Counted from the stretch's first letter, positions 11,885 through 23,936 are shown. The stretch: 64,000 nucleotides of DNA from Bedellia somnulentella (GCA_963576735.1 OY755188.1:3782001-3846000), one strand, 5' to 3'. The notes: generated from the sequence alone by a model not told the origin. A program made the numbers and translations.

Positions 11885-12905
11885 GCTGATAGCATATATG
11901 GATTTATCAGTGAGTGCAAATAAGTATATTAAACAAAAACTGTTCAAATCTATTTCAGTTTGATTATACTCAGAAACTTCCTTCAGTACCATTATTTGAC
12001 TTTTCTCAAATCGGCGACGGTAGCAAATATTTTATTTTCAGTTTGTACGAATTTTAGTGAATACTGGGCGCAATTCTTATATCAATTCGCTCAAAGTTCC
12101 ACAAAAGCTACATACCCTTGAGGCTCCTAAACGTATCTGATTGTTAACTTAAATGGCATTGAAGTTAATCCCGACTTAACGTTAGAACGATGATTACATA
12201 GAATGCTAGGAATAGCAAAGCATTTTCGAGAATAAGGCTTTTCTAAAGATTTCGAGATAAACCGACAGCAATAAATACCTTTTCATTGCCGTTCTGTGTC
12301 AGCTTAGAAAAGCACTACTCTAATACTTAAAATACGATTATCTCTAAAACTGTAATAAGAGTAAAAATACATACAAATATTGTCATCATAATGTAAAGCA
12401 AATAATGACTTAATTATTTCCTTACTGTGAAGGTGAGTATAAAAAATTATGAATAAAATGTATTAATTAATTATGTTTTAAACAATAAAAATATATGGCA
12501 CTAGGTTTTTTGTTCATCCACAGATTTTGTAAGGATATCAAGCACTTAGACTTTTGTAGTTTTCATCATCGAAATAATTTATTAAATCACCAGCAATTTG
12601 TTCGTCCTGGCTTTTCACCAGTCTTTATAATGTGAATAAAAGATGTCCTTAACAGGTTTCGTGTCCCGTAACGTACATTATTAGGTGTACGTCCATAGTG
12701 TACATTGCTTGAATTATACTACCTACGTTATTGTTTTCGAAATTGAATTGATATTTTTTATCAGTGAGGTAGTAAAACCTATTTGCAACTTTTTTCAATT
12801 ACGTATCAAATATGTGTCACAGGACAAGTAACCATCATGTTTCAAAAGAGATTGGTGCCGTTCTCGGTAAATAGTAATAATTTCATAAAATTTAAATGTA
12901 ACTGT
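11885..12905. other. AT-rich interval, nothing recognised
   Basis: No supported gene. A single SRE-head-like trace (tgtgtcagcttagaaaagca, near 12295) is all I can see. Confidence 0.5.
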
Positions 12906-12907
12906 AA

Positions 12908-13085
12908 AATGTCGGCTTGAAATTGGGATTACTCATTTCTTCCCGAGGATGCCGTACGAGGCAGTGAAAGGACTTACGGCTTTCCTCAATGATTGTTTGT
13001 GCGATGCGGAAGAGGACCATCCCCAATCGTCTCTTTTTTACGATCTGATTCACAATTATCTTCCAATGGTACTTGAACAGTATCA
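12908..13085 (+). mobile_element. Old SRE remnant
   Basis: Recognisable only in blocks: tgtcggcttgaa, catttcttcccgaggatg, gtgcgatgcggaagagga and cttccaatggta. Much older than the other copies. Confidence 0.5.
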
Positions 13086-13526
13086 AATATCAATTATTAT
13101 TCAATAATCCAAAAATATTTGGATTATATTTTGCACTCTGATTGCAAAACTACCTCTAAATATTTTTAAAATATAAATATTGACCCACTCTTAGTTCAAT
13201 TACAAGATAAGACCATAACTATTAGGACACTCTGTATATAAAACTCATGATATTATCCAAACAACAGAATACGAAAGTCTGAAAGCAGACGATTATTTGA
13301 TAATAATCGTGAGCAGTGAGTTCTAGTATATCTTTGAAAACCCATCTGTCGGCCGACGGCTGCCGTCTCGACGATTTTCCGATCATTAGAGAAATGCACC
13401 TCTCTAGGTTTACTCCTATACAACCATCTTATTTTTTTTTATTTAATGTATTATTATAATCACGATACACCACAAAAATATGAATTATACAAAAATAAAG
13501 AGAAATACAGAGAAATAAAGAATAGC

Positions 13527-14277
13527 TTTTTAGGGTTCCGTAGCCAAATGGCAAAAACGGGACCCTTATAAATTCGTCATGTCTGTCTGTCTGTCCGTCC
13601 TTCCGTCCGTCCGTATGTCACAGCCAGTTTATTCCGAAACTATAAGAACTACATTATTGAAAATTGGTGCGTAGATGTATTCTGTAAACCGCATTAAGAT
13701 TTTAAATAAAATCTGAAGCAAAATACCAAAATTTTTAGGCTTCCCCATACATAGAACTGAAACTCAAATTTTTCTTTTCATCAAACCTATACGTGTGGGG
13801 TATCTATCAAAAGGTATTTGAAAATGATGTTGAGGATTCTTATATCATTTTTTTTCAAAACTGAATAGTTTGCGCGAGAGACTTTTCCAAAGTGGTAAAA
13901 TGTGTGTCCCCCCCCCGTAACTTCTAAAATATGGGCATGATAAAACTGAAAATAATATATGATGTGTATTACTATACAAACTACTAACGAAAATTGGTTT
14001 GAATGAGATCTAGCCAGTAGTTCTATTTTTAAACGTCATAAATCATATTACTTACCTAATTTATTGATTTTACTGAAATATATAACAATAATTTTACTAT
14101 CACAGGCCTTACGCATAAAACGTGAACCATTGTTTTCTTATAGTAAATCAGTGATTAGTAAATAACATTTTAAACTAAACATTTTAAACTTGTATATTAC
14201 TATGTTACCTACCTGCTGCTAGTGCTGCTACGGAACCCTTCATTAGCGAGTCCATCTCGCTCTTGGCCGCTTTTTTT
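13527..14277 (+). mobile_element. '750 bp' lepidopteran repeat, unoccupied copy
   Basis: Starts tttagggttccgtagccaaa, has gtctgtctgtctgtccgtcc near 13582, cacgtgtggggtatct-like text near 13790, a C-run at 13909-13917, and ends ggaacccttcattagcgagt then cttggccgc. I know this composite as a very abundant non-coding repeat in lepidopteran genomes, but I do not assign it to a class. Its TA near 14053 is the empty site for the mariner. Confidence 0.8.
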
Positions 14278-14289
14278 ATTCTGTTCACG

Positions 14290-14605
14290 TTATACAAAGC
14301 ATTATCATCGTCAGGAAATTGAAGTCCACTTACATAAGTGGACTTCAATTCCATTCCGGTCCTATGTCCGGTACTCATCCATCAGTTTCGCACAACTTTC
14401 ACCAAGTCATCTAATGTCAATCATTCCACCTAGTGGGAGGCTTACCCATACTGCTTCGTCTGGTACGTGGCCGCCACTCCAGAACCTTTGAACCCCAACG
14501 GTGATTCTTTGTGCAATGTGTCCTTCCCATTGCCATTTCAGTTTTGCATCTCTTGTGCCTCTTACAATGGGCCTCATAAGAAACCTCAAAGCTACCAAAA
14601 TGCAA
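14290..14605 (-). pseudogene. Decayed C-terminus of a second LINE family
   Basis: The minus strand carries pieces in two frames: KLKWQWEGHIAQR in one (14407-14598), then WGSKVLEWRPRTRRSS and PPTRWND in another (14417-14605). Together they match the C-terminal pattern (K-W-x-W-x-GHIAR, WRPRTG-R, PPTRW-DD) that I know from lepidopteran RTE/LINE endonuclease-reverse transcriptases distinct from the 34.9 kb family. At least one frameshift separates the pieces. A 34 bp inverted repeat (14317-14350) lies at its left edge. Confidence 0.6.
14317..14350. repeat. 34 bp inverted repeat
   Basis: 16 bp perfect arms (aattgaagtccactta and inverse) with a 2 bp spacer, at the edge of a decayed LINE. Confidence 0.9.
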
Positions 14606-14609
14606 TGAA

Positions 14610-15805
14610 AGGGGTTATTTTAGGAGTTTTACTACGCGATTAAAACGGCAACAAGGAGAGCCATAGATGAACCGGGGTAACTTATAAAACGATATAATTG
14701 GAAATGTTAAACATCCAAATCTGTAATTCTTCCTCAGATTTGGATGTAACAGTGGGAAGAAATGGGTCAATACCATTAATACCATGTTATACTTTTTAAA
14801 TATTTTATTGTGTCTTAGTGATGAACGTTTAAGGCGGTATGCTTACCTAGTATTAGTTATAGTATATTTAAGATTATTTTAGCCTAACGCTGTTGTTTAT
14901 CCAAATAAATATGCTGACATTATTCATCTTTCATCCCAAAATGAAGAATATTTTTGCATGTTTATTACTGCATAACTAACATTCTATATGCGTAAAGGAC
15001 GATGGGAAAAAACGTGCCCACCATCCAACAGATTTCAAACAAGTGTCATTTGAAACATTTATTAGAATAGAGAACTTTTTACTATGGCGACATATTTCAA
15101 ATGCTTTGGGTTTAGATTTTATAATATATTCTTCTTTTTTACTTACACATGTAAAAAAAAATAAGTTTAAAAATAAATACATTTGTGCTGAAAGGTTATT
15201 TTTTTATTATAATAAAACCCAAATGTTTTTGCAATTAACACAGGTACTTTAGACTTTTTTGGGTCCCAATGAAAAAAAATTACACATATCCCATGACTGT
15301 TGTAGGGTGGGGACGGGGTTCATACAAAATCCCCCATGCTCCTTTAAATATATAATAGTATTGTTTTGCATCAGAGATGAAGAGAACTACAAACGTTAAC
15401 TGGTAAATAAAGAAAAAAGCTTGAAAAATTTCAACTCTTTTCAAGAGCTTGGTGTTAAAATTTTCACTTATAAAAACCTTGCCTTTAACGGTCTACGTTT
15501 ATAACCTGAGCATACGCTGCGCTAGTCTTTATAATAGGGCTTCAGAATGTTTCACCAGAGAAGGTTTTTTTTGTATATTTTTTTACTTATTTGAAGTAAC
15601 AGTTATTTCTTTTGCTATTTTATGTACACAGAAGTTTAATATTCTAACTTTATTGTAGGCGTGTATTTTTACTGATAAACATTTATAAAATACAAGAATA
15701 CAGGTTATTCATGTATAACATAAATTATATAGAGATTACTACGTAATCCGACTAATCACTGCCCTAGCTATCGACAGGACTTTAGTCTATGACGTGCGAA
15801 AGTTT
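14610..15805. other. AT-rich interval left of the P-like element
   Basis: Small frames at 14976-15252 and 15449-15658 do not resemble known proteins. No repeat recognised. Confidence 0.5.
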
Positions 15806-15813
15806 GCTTTTGG

Positions 15814-17411
15814 CTTTGACTATGAACACTATAGACAGAACGATGTTACGTCATCCATTTTAAAAAGAGAAGCCCTTATTTAAGTTCTTATATGTTAAAA
15901 AGAGACACAAATCTTTATTGTCATCTCTATCGCGTAACCCGTTTTGTTGATGTCACACTTTTAAATTGTGACAAACAAAGCGTCGACTTGTGAGCGATTT
16001 TGGTTTTCTTTTGATTTTGAGAAAGATTGTATTCAATTGTATATTGTTATTGTGACAAAAGACAAAAGAGACTCCATTAGTTAAGTTATTATTTAGTGTG
16101 GTATGGTTGGGTGTAGCGTGCTTAGCTGCGGAAGCCGCAGCGAAAAACACATCGAAGGATTGACTTTCCACAAGTGAGTGAGTTTTTTAATGTTTTTCTA
16201 CAGATAAATGCATAATAAATACATTGCGCGATCAGAAAATAAGTGATTCAAATGTTAATTACGTTGAACTAGATTACTAGCATTTTCTTTAGTTATTTTG
16301 AGCAATTTTTTAATAGCATAACCTAAAAATATGCAGTATCTCAGTGTTGCCATAATTCACGTTTTTATCCTACCCTGTCGTAAGGGTAAAATTTTCAAAT
16401 TAGCAAACTGATGTTAATGAGTGAGTACACTATGTATTTCGTCGCGCTATAGCGGCGCTGAATGATTTCTAATTGTTATCTACGGAATTAGTAGGTAATA
16501 AATTTGTTATATTTATTTAATTTCTTCGTATTCATTACAGTTTTCCTAAAGACCCGAATCCACTGGAAAATGCAATTGGAAATCAACCAAAGTTTTGAGG
16601 CATACTATGAAATTGAAAGGCACCTCGTTTTTGTCCAAAGACTAAGCTTTGGCTCAAATGGTCGCAGTTGTTTTGAAAAAGAATTTAGGTAAAAGAATAT
16701 TTCCGACATTAAACGACCACATCAGAGAGCAAAATCCGTTTGAAAACCACCTTGTGCTGTTAATAAAGGCTATAGCTTTAAAATACTTAGATGTACGAAT
16801 ACATAATCTTTTGAAAAATGTGACTGAAATAGACGAATGAATTCGATATTTTTACACAAAACTGATTTTGTTTAAAGGTCAATAGTAAATAATGCAATAA
16901 AACTCATGTACAAAATAGTGCTGTCTTTTATTTTTCAAAATACAAACATAGACCCCACTATACCCATGATGACCCGTATGATATTTACATAACTTGCACT
17001 AATGGAACAGCTGTTTTTTTTTGTCCAGTAACAAAGTTAGTCCCGTACAAAAATTTATTCGTAATCATGGGAAGATTCATCCCTGAAAGTTAGTACAATG
17101 CTTTAGATTTCACGGTGTATTAAACATCAGCATAAATGGTAAAATTAAACAAAAAAGATTGTATAATACTAGGAGCAAGTATGTATAATTATATGATTGC
17201 AGGAAATAATATAGTAAACAGTAAACCTTTAATTAAACAATAAATTGACGTAATCAATTTTAAACTAAAAAGTAGCTTTTAGAATGGTGATTATAGTATT
17301 GTGGGGTAATTGTTTTCTAGTGATCGCAACATTACAGGGAAAAGTATTGCTTTCTAAAAGAGGTACGCTCCCGTTGCATTATTACTCTGTCTATAGTGTT
17401 CATAGTCAAAG
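15814..17411 (+). mobile_element. P-element-like DNA transposon, internally deleted
   Basis: Terminal inverted repeats of 26 bp (15814-15839 and 17386-17411, ctttgactatgaacac... inverted exactly) are flanked by an 8 bp direct repeat, gcttttgg (15806-15813 and 17412-17419). An 8 bp duplication is the size P elements make. Inside is a THAP-type exon at the left, an intron-like break and a C-terminal piece with a poly(A) signal. At 1.6 kb it is about half the length of complete P elements. Confidence 0.78.
16103..16840 (+). pseudogene. THAP-domain transposase remnant of the P-like element
   Basis: Exon 1 (16103-16173) reads MVGCSVLSCGSRSEKHIEG then LTFH: the start of a THAP zinc finger with C4 and C9, the first two ligands. 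A splice donor (gtgagt, 16174) follows. The acceptor ttcattacag ends at 16540 and exon 2 gives NFPKDP, as in THAP domains (FP-D). The frame then fails: the expected Trp segment (HWKMQLEIN) is one frame away and there is an early stop. A C-terminal frame at 16649-16840 (PFENHLVLLIKAIALKYLDV, RIHNLLKN) resembles the tail of THAP/P-type transposases as I remember them. AATAAA lies at about 16897. The catalytic core is absent. Confidence 0.6.
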
Positions 17412-17453
17412 GCTTTTGGCATGTTTTGTTTTTATTTTAACGAAAGAATGACT

Positions 17454-17535
17454 ACAGATCCACAATCTTTTCTTGGCCGGCGGCGACTAGGTAGGTAGGT
17501 AGTCGCCGCCGGCCAAGAAAAGATTGTGGATCTGT
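17454..17535. repeat. GC-rich inverted repeat, 36 bp perfect arms
   Basis: Arms acagatccacaatctttt... to cgacta and the exact inverse from 17500, spacer ggtaggtagg. It lies 35 bp right of the P-like element. Far more GC-rich than its surroundings. Confidence 0.92.
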
Positions 17536-17636
17536 AAATGGCTCTCCAGTGCGTTATAGTGGTAAGTTATGCCAGCTGCGAACTAGAGGGACCACACAGG
17601 CCCGTGGGGGAAAACAATAATCCTTAGTTTTTAGAT

Positions 17637-17712
17637 ACATCCATATACTCACGGCTATAAATCCCAAAAAAGGGTAGCTAGAGCTTCAGAATGAGAAATT
17701 CTTCAGCCATTC
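17637..17712 (-). mobile_element. SRE 3' fragment
   Basis: catatactcacggctataaa through gagaaattcttcagccatt, then it breaks off. Confidence 0.75.
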
Positions 17713-17837
17713 TTTTATCGCTATTTATATTTTTTTCATTAAATAATCGCTTTGATATCGAAAACTGTAAAAGATTATGTAAAAATAAGTATTTTTCAAC
17801 CTAAATTCATAACCATTACTTATATCATATTTCAATG

Positions 17838-17996
17838 CCGTGTAGTGTCGGCTTAGAATGTCACTACCCTTTCGCACCCACGGGTATCGTAAGAGGCGTA
17901 TAGGTATTTTCAAAAGTGGCTGAATAATTTTCTGATTCTGAACCTCTGGCTACCCCTTTAGGTATTTATTGCTGTAAGTATAATGCATGTATGTAC
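17838..17996 (+). mobile_element. SRE copy with internal deletion
   Basis: Head gccgtgtagtgtcggcttag to gtaagaggcg, then a jump to tttcaaaagtggctgaataa and the 3' end. About 90 bp of the middle is missing. Confidence 0.75.
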
Positions 17997-18385
17997 CGTC
18001 TATATCAATTAGAAAAATATCTTTGTAAACATTGAGACGTTAATGACCTTTTAGTATTTTAGTGTTGTTACCAATACTATTGACGGCGACGTAAAAATCG
18101 AATACGCTACTAATGGTGAGTAAATTTTTGATCCAATTTTAGAGTGAACTTATAAAAAAGACGGAAACTATAGAATAAGTTCCTTATAATTACATATATA
18201 CATACATTTACTCAAGCCGTTTGTGCCTATTCAGGTAGGTAGACACTATCACTATAATTAGTACTGTATTTTATCATAAATTTATTTCCTCAAAACATAA
18301 TAGTTTTTACTACCAAATTCGTATTCTTTTATGATTACAAGAAAAGCCTCAATAGCGTAAAGACGCAATCGTCATAAGACGAGTA

Positions 18386-19658
18386 CGAGGGGCATGCCAA
18401 TAGAAGTTAGATACTCTTTTCTCATTTAATTGACACTGGCAAGCTATACACCATCTTAAAGGCGGGTATTTTATTGACGTATTTGAATATAGAACACACT
18501 TCTTTTATTTATTTTTGATTTGAATGAGCATCATTTTTCCGAGAACCTGGCGGGAATTCACTTGCAACAATGGAGCTCAGTCGACGTGATTTTCGCGCTA
18601 TGATTTATTACGACTTTAAAAAAGGATTAAAGCCTTGAAGGTTTGATGTTTTGAACTTTTGGCTTCTACTTTTGGCAAGTTCGCTTATTCCCGAGCAACA
18701 GAATTCAATTGGTTTGCTGAATTTAAAAGAGGACGGGGATGTCTCGAAGATGAAGCGAGGACAGGACCGCCGCCAACCGAGGTCACGCAAGAAAACGTTC
18801 GTGCAGTCAAAAAACTTATTCGCGAAAACCGACGAATTACATATTTAGAGCTAGAACGAGAACAAGGAATTGGATCAGCAGCAATGCAAACCATAATTCA
18901 CGACCATCTTTCTCTCCTTAAACGTTGTTCGAGATGGGTGCCGCACAAACTTACCGATGAGCAGAAAGACTCATGATTGATAAATTCAACGGAGGCGAGA
19001 AAAAAGGCGGCTATAATATACTGACTGGTGACGAAACATGGCTATATAACTATGATTCCGAATCAAAGCGACAGTCGACTGTGTGGTGCTTTGAAGACGA
19101 GCCAACTCCAACAAAATGTCGCCGTGCAAGAAGCACATAGAAACAAATGGTCGCCTCGTTTTTCTGCAAAACGGGTCATATTGCTACTGAGTTGCTATAG
19201 AATGAAAGAAGGGTGAACCCCAAATGATATGTGATAGTTTGTGCTCCTACAGTAATATCAGCTTGTTGTGACAAGCGACCGAAGTCAGGAATCCGGCACT
19301 TTCTCTGGTACTAAGACAATGCGGCGCCGCACACGTCTGCCAGAACACTAGTCTTATTCAACTCGAAAAATGTGTCAATTCTCCCTCACCCGCCATTTTC
19401 TCCTGAGCTAGCGCCTTGTGATTTTTACTTATTTCCTAAAATCAAAGAAAAACTAAAGTAGAAGAGGTTTGAAAGTAAAGAAAATGCGTTGGTTGCCTGT
19501 AATTTCGAGATTTTTGAGTTATCTAAGGAAGAGTGGTCAGACGTATGGAAAAGTATATACGTGCTCAGGGTGAATACTTTGAAAAGATCGATACTTGTAA
19601 TAAAGAATAAATTTATAATTTTTTAGTATCTTGTTTCTTGTGGCATGCCCCTCGTGCG
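18386..19658 (+). mobile_element. Dead mariner element
   Basis: Terminal repeats tacgaggggcatgccaa at the left and ttgtggcatgcccctcgt at the right, ~1.27 kb apart, the usual mariner size. The internal sequence is a decayed mariner transposase gene. The right end is followed at once by an SRE. Confidence 0.75.
18571..19605 (+). pseudogene. Mariner transposase pseudogene
   Basis: The start is near 18571 (MELSRRDFRAMIYYDFKKG), with a stop soon after. The helix-turn-helix part is in frame at 18659-18976 (WFAEFKRGRGCLEDEARTG, RWVPHKL). The TGDET block is near 19023, the second aspartate region is damaged, and LAPCDFYLFPKI is recognisable near 19408. At least three stops or frameshifts mean it cannot encode a working enzyme. 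It is not the same subfamily as the 55 kb mariner (different terminal repeats). Confidence 0.8.
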
Positions 19659-19660
19659 TA

Positions 19661-19918
19661 CATACATACATATACATACATACACTCACGGCTATAAATC
19701 CCTTAACAGGGTAGCCAGAGCTTTGGAATGAGCAGTTTCTCAGCCACTTTTGGAAGTTGATTGTGGAAAAGATGGTAACAATAAATAAATTGTTTTTGTG
19801 ACGGGTCTCCAAACACATCGCCAAAAATCACTTAAGAAACCCCTTTACCTTTAGACGCCTCTTGCGATCACCCACGGATAGAAATGGGGTGGTGTTATTC
19901 TAAGCCGACACTATACGG
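19661..19918 (-). mobile_element. SRE copy, full length, beside a mariner end
   Basis: A long (acatacat) tail starts directly after the right terminus of the dead mariner (19658). The head ends gccgacactatacgg. Confidence 0.85.
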
Positions 19919-20427
19919 TTATTCATTCTTTTACTCGTATTCTTAATAAACCTTAATTGTAGTGGTGAATGGAATAACAAACCTCATCTTGTAAGACAAG
20001 CAAACACGATACATACCATTAGTTCTCCAATATTAAGTTCTATAGAACTCATGGGGCACTTTAGATGCTGCCGAATTTCATCCCAACAGGTCTGCATAGA
20101 ACTGCAGTATAGTTTTTGCCGCTATTTTACTTGTGGCATTTTTTTTACTTTAAACGATATTTTTGCGGTCTACTTAATAATATAAAATTTAATTTGTATA
20201 AATAGTAATTTAATTTTGATGTAATTACACTTCTTATATAATTATCAAAAAATTCGACTCCAAAAAACCAACATAATGGTTAAAATTTCATTGAAAAGTA
20301 TGAAACAGTAGTTTTTGTATGGTTAGCACACAGATTAATTTTTTTTGATAGACCAGATGCCAGCAAACTATTTAATATTTATATTAATTATGATGGAAAT
20401 TGAAAATGGGTTATTTTAGTAATTGAG

Positions 20428-20467
20428 GCAAGAAGAACTGAATATGTATATATTAAGTTCTTCTTGC
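20428..20467. repeat. Small inverted repeat
   Basis: 12 bp perfect arms gcaagaagaact and inverse, 16 bp AT-rich spacer. Confidence 0.8.
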
Positions 20468-20718
20468 TATCAAGTATAGTATAGTATTTAGTATTAAGTT
20501 AAGGTATAGATGTATAATTATGGTTGTCTAACACCGACTCAAAGACGATGTCAGCTTTTAATACTCTCATTGCATCGAATATTGCACGTATCTCTCATAA
20601 GAAATATTTAATTTGCAGTTGGTAAAAGTATTTGGACAAACAGTTTAATTTAATGCACTAACAAACATTATGAAATGAACACATACAACACTATTTAAAC
20701 TATGACCTCTGTTATATG

Positions 20719-20746
20719 TAGTACCAGCGGGAATCGAACCCACTTA
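20719..20746 (-). ncRNA. tRNA-derived fragment (B box)
   Basis: The reverse complement reads gtgggttcgattcccgctgg, a perfect T arm/B box. The rest of the cloverleaf is absent. Confidence 0.5.
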
Positions 20747-22544
20747 CTTATATTATAAAAAAACCCATTAATCATTATTTATTTCTGTTGTAATTTTACG
20801 GTAATTCCCTTAACATATATTTTATCGGATATATATACTAGAAGCGGGTATAAATTATTAGGTACCTTATTATTCACCTTACGTTTGTTTTTTTTTTATT
20901 ACAAGATACGGTTTGATTAAGTTTTAATTTTCTACATTATTTCTTTTAACAATTAATAAATCACTTAACCAAACTTTTAATCACGTTGAAATCAATTTAC
21001 GTTAAGATTGCGGCAATTTGTGGGATCAGTATGTATTTATGCCGCAAGAAAATTAAACAATAAGTATCATTTACGCAAAAGCAATTTAAAATATTTTCTT
21101 TTAAAAAATTCTTAGTCGCGATCATAATAACAAAAAGTTATGCGCACAAAGTCGCGGGTAACAGCTAGTCTATACAATTTTAAAAAAAATACAATTCTTT
21201 ACGGTGGTATAGATATTATTCACTGCGATTTATAGACATATTGAACCTTGTAGTACCGATTCATCAATCGGTAATTGATTACTATCATTCCTTCAATATC
21301 ATTCAATATTCAATACCCATCCCTAATTTTTGCACTAGGAAAAATAACAAATAACCTCAATGTTTTTCATCTAATCTTATTTTTGGAGTTTTGCAAAATT
21401 TAGCTCCAATTACTTCTTAAATTTTGTTTGATAAGTGGACAACTGTTTTTCTTGATTGACGGATGTAAAATTTAAATGATGTGGAAGTAGTTTCTTTATG
21501 AAACCCAAGATTTTATACCCGGCAATGGTTTGTTTACAAGCTTTATGACTCTATTTGATATGAAATATATGTACTTTCCCCTTCTTATTCCAAACGTAAC
21601 ATTTCCAGTCAACAAAAACTACTAACGGTACATATTTAGTGTTTCAGTATTTCTTCAAATTGGTTTCCATTCACTGGTTATCCTTTTGTGGCGGCTAAAA
21701 GATTTCAAATGCAATAGAGTGCTACTATTTTGTACCTTCAACACAAAAAGTTACGTATATCAAGACCTACATTGTTGCCTTTTGAATGATAAGATTTCAG
21801 TTATTTATGTGATGAACATAAATAATTGTTTATTATAATATTTGATAATATTAAATATATCGTGAAGTTAGTATCCCATAATACAAGTATTATCTTACTT
21901 TGGGGCTAACTTTTTCCATTTATAATGTGTCCGTATAATTATGACCCTACCAAAAAAGAAGTCAAAAACATGCGGCATTAATTTGGCAAGTCCTTAAGAT
22001 TATGATTCAGACTTATTCAATTTGAAATTGGGGTATCGTTAAATTAATGAGTCTTAGAAGTTGAAAGTACTTGGAAATGTGATGCTTTTTGCATTAATCG
22101 AAAAAGGTGAGTTTTATGATGCTTAATTATAATATTCAGTCATAAAAAATAAGGTTCCGGAAAAATATATTTTTGATAATAAAAAATGTATTAATGCGGT
22201 ATCAAGGTTAATTTTCCGGATTGTTTTCTAGGATTATTATCCTTCATAATAATTTAAACAATAACAATGTGTTTTTAAATTTTGCAGTCTCGTTATCCTT
22301 AGAACTCGTTATCGGTAGAACTAATTAAATTACTATTCTGACTGCTCTGGCCAAAAATACTTGCGCAAAAAAATATTAGTTTGAAGGTTCAATTAAAACT
22401 GCATCATACTATAACTTCTATTTATTTTTTTCATTACAGTGGGTAATTAATATTCTTAAGAGAACATATTATCTGTACATAAAAAGGTTGTCTGGAAGAG
22501 ATCGTTTTAAGCAATAAAATCGCCAATTGTACTTCTATTTAAGA

Positions 22545-22605
22545 AATAATCCGTGTAATATGTTTTTAACTGTGATGTACAATAAAGAAATTTCAATTCT
22601 ATTCT
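22545..22605 (+). mobile_element. Possible LINE 3' terminus
   Basis: gtgatgtacaataaagaaat then ttcaattctattctt, like the ends of jockey/CR1 LINEs. Confidence 0.4.
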
Positions 22606-22862
22606 TAGATGTCACTTTAAGCTCTAATTCATTTTTTTTTAAATAACAAGTGAATATTACATGAAATCATAACCGTAACTCTAAACTCTAAATAGTCAAA
22701 TACAAAACACTGCATTCCTGTATTAAAAAACAAAACCATCCACTGCGTACAACCATAATTTCTAATTCAAAAATACTGTCTCTTTTACGGAGCTTGTTTT
22801 TATGGAATCGCTTTGGCACTGTTGGAGTGCTTCTGATTTATATGTTGGCTTTCCAATTAGCC

Positions 22863-23031
22863 TTTCAGACCGGTTTTATTTATCGTGGCGAGGTGGTGCC
22901 ACCGTTTTCCACACTTTTAGCATTTGGAACGTATCTTGAAATGTGGTCGCACGCTTTGCTCCGATTCTTTGTTTCGTCGGTTGGGTCAGTGCGGTTGCAC
23001 TACTTTTGGGAATAGAAATTTTGCTATTTAT
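22863..23031. repeat. Unrecognised 169 bp repeat, copy 1
   Basis: tttcagaccggttttattta to gggaatagaaattttgctat. Open on both strands: plus LLAFGTYLEMWSHALLRFFV (part of 22794-23015) and minus TKQRIGAKRATTFQDTF, followed by QMLKVWKTVAPPRHDK (part of 22876-23241). I do not recognise either frame. Confidence 0.85.
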
Positions 23032-23081
23032 TCTTATGGTGCAATTTTGTTCGTTGCTTATGATAAAAATTTGAATTATAC

Positions 23082-23337
23082 ATACATAGATATACTCACG
23101 GCTATAAATCCCTAGAAGGGGTAGCCAGAGCCAAGGAATTAGAAATTTCTCAGCTACTTTTGGAAAATTGTGAGGGAAAAGATGGTAAAATAAAGGTTGT
23201 TGGTGATGGGTCTCCAATCGCATCGCCCAAAAATCCCTCAAAAGCCCCCAATCCCGTTAGTCGCCTCTTACGTACACCCACCGGAAGAAATGGGGTAGTG
23301 CTATTCTAAGCAGGCACTATACAGCAGACAAATTAGC
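23082..23337 (-). mobile_element. SRE copy with 11 bp target duplication
   Basis: Target duplication ttgaattatac at 23071-23081 and 23338-23348. Inserted between the two copies of the 169 bp unknown repeat. Confidence 0.92.
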
Positions 23338-23348
23338 TTGAATTATAC

Positions 23349-23572
23349 GTACATTCATATACTTACGGCTAAAAATCCCTAAACGGGGTAGTCCAGAGCT
23401 CCGGAACAATAAATTCTTTAGTCATTTTTGGAAGTTGAGTGGTGGAAAGGTTGTAAAGTAAATGTTTTTGGTGATGGGTGTCCCAGCGCATTGCCTTAGT
23501 CGCCTTTTACGAACATTTACGGTTATAAATGGGCTAGTACTATGCTACGCCGACACTACACAATTTAAAAAT
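23349..23572 (-). mobile_element. SRE copy, diverged
   Basis: Begins right after the target duplication of the previous copy (gtacattcatatacttacgg) and ends cgccgacactacacaat. Several deletions. Confidence 0.75.
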
Positions 23573-23618
23573 ACTTATATATAAAATAATCTAATTGGTC
23601 TTCATGAACTCATCAGTA

Positions 23619-23787
23619 TTTCAGACCGGTTTTATTTATCATGGTGAGGTGGTGCCACCGTTTTCCACACTTTTAGCATTTGGAACGTATCTTGAAATGT
23701 GGTCGCACGCTTTGCTCCGATTCTTTGTTTCGTCGGTTGGGTCAGTGCGGTTGAACTACTTTTGGGAATAGGAATTTTGCTATTCAT
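23619..23787. repeat. Unrecognised 169 bp repeat, copy 2
   Basis: 756 bp downstream of copy 1 in the same orientation, with only a handful of substitutions (atcatggtgagg for atcgtggcgagg). Two SREs separate them. Confidence 0.85.
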
Positions 23788-23936
23788 TCATTTGTTTTAT
23801 TTGCTATAATGTTATTTTTTGCTTATGATTTTTATATCGATTTATTTTATGTACTTTCGTACCGAAAGTATTATGCTACACCGAAAATTTAATTTATGTA
23901 CTATAAAAAAAAATCTAGATTTTTTATTTTACGTAC

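Larger units (their letters stand above)
19920..22540. other. AT-rich interval, nearly featureless
   Basis: Apart from the B box at 20.72 kb, the hairpin at 20.43 kb and a short gtcgcgggtaacagctag trace near 21.15 kb, I see nothing in these 2.6 kb. Confidence 0.5.

Noticed and set aside
14222..14491. 89-codon plus-strand frame
   Set aside because: It spans the end of the '750 bp' repeat and the antisense of a decayed LINE; no protein motif.
17490..17499. ggtaggtagg as telomeric repeat
   Set aside because: The usual insect telomere repeat is TTAGG; this is a short GTAG run forming the hairpin loop.
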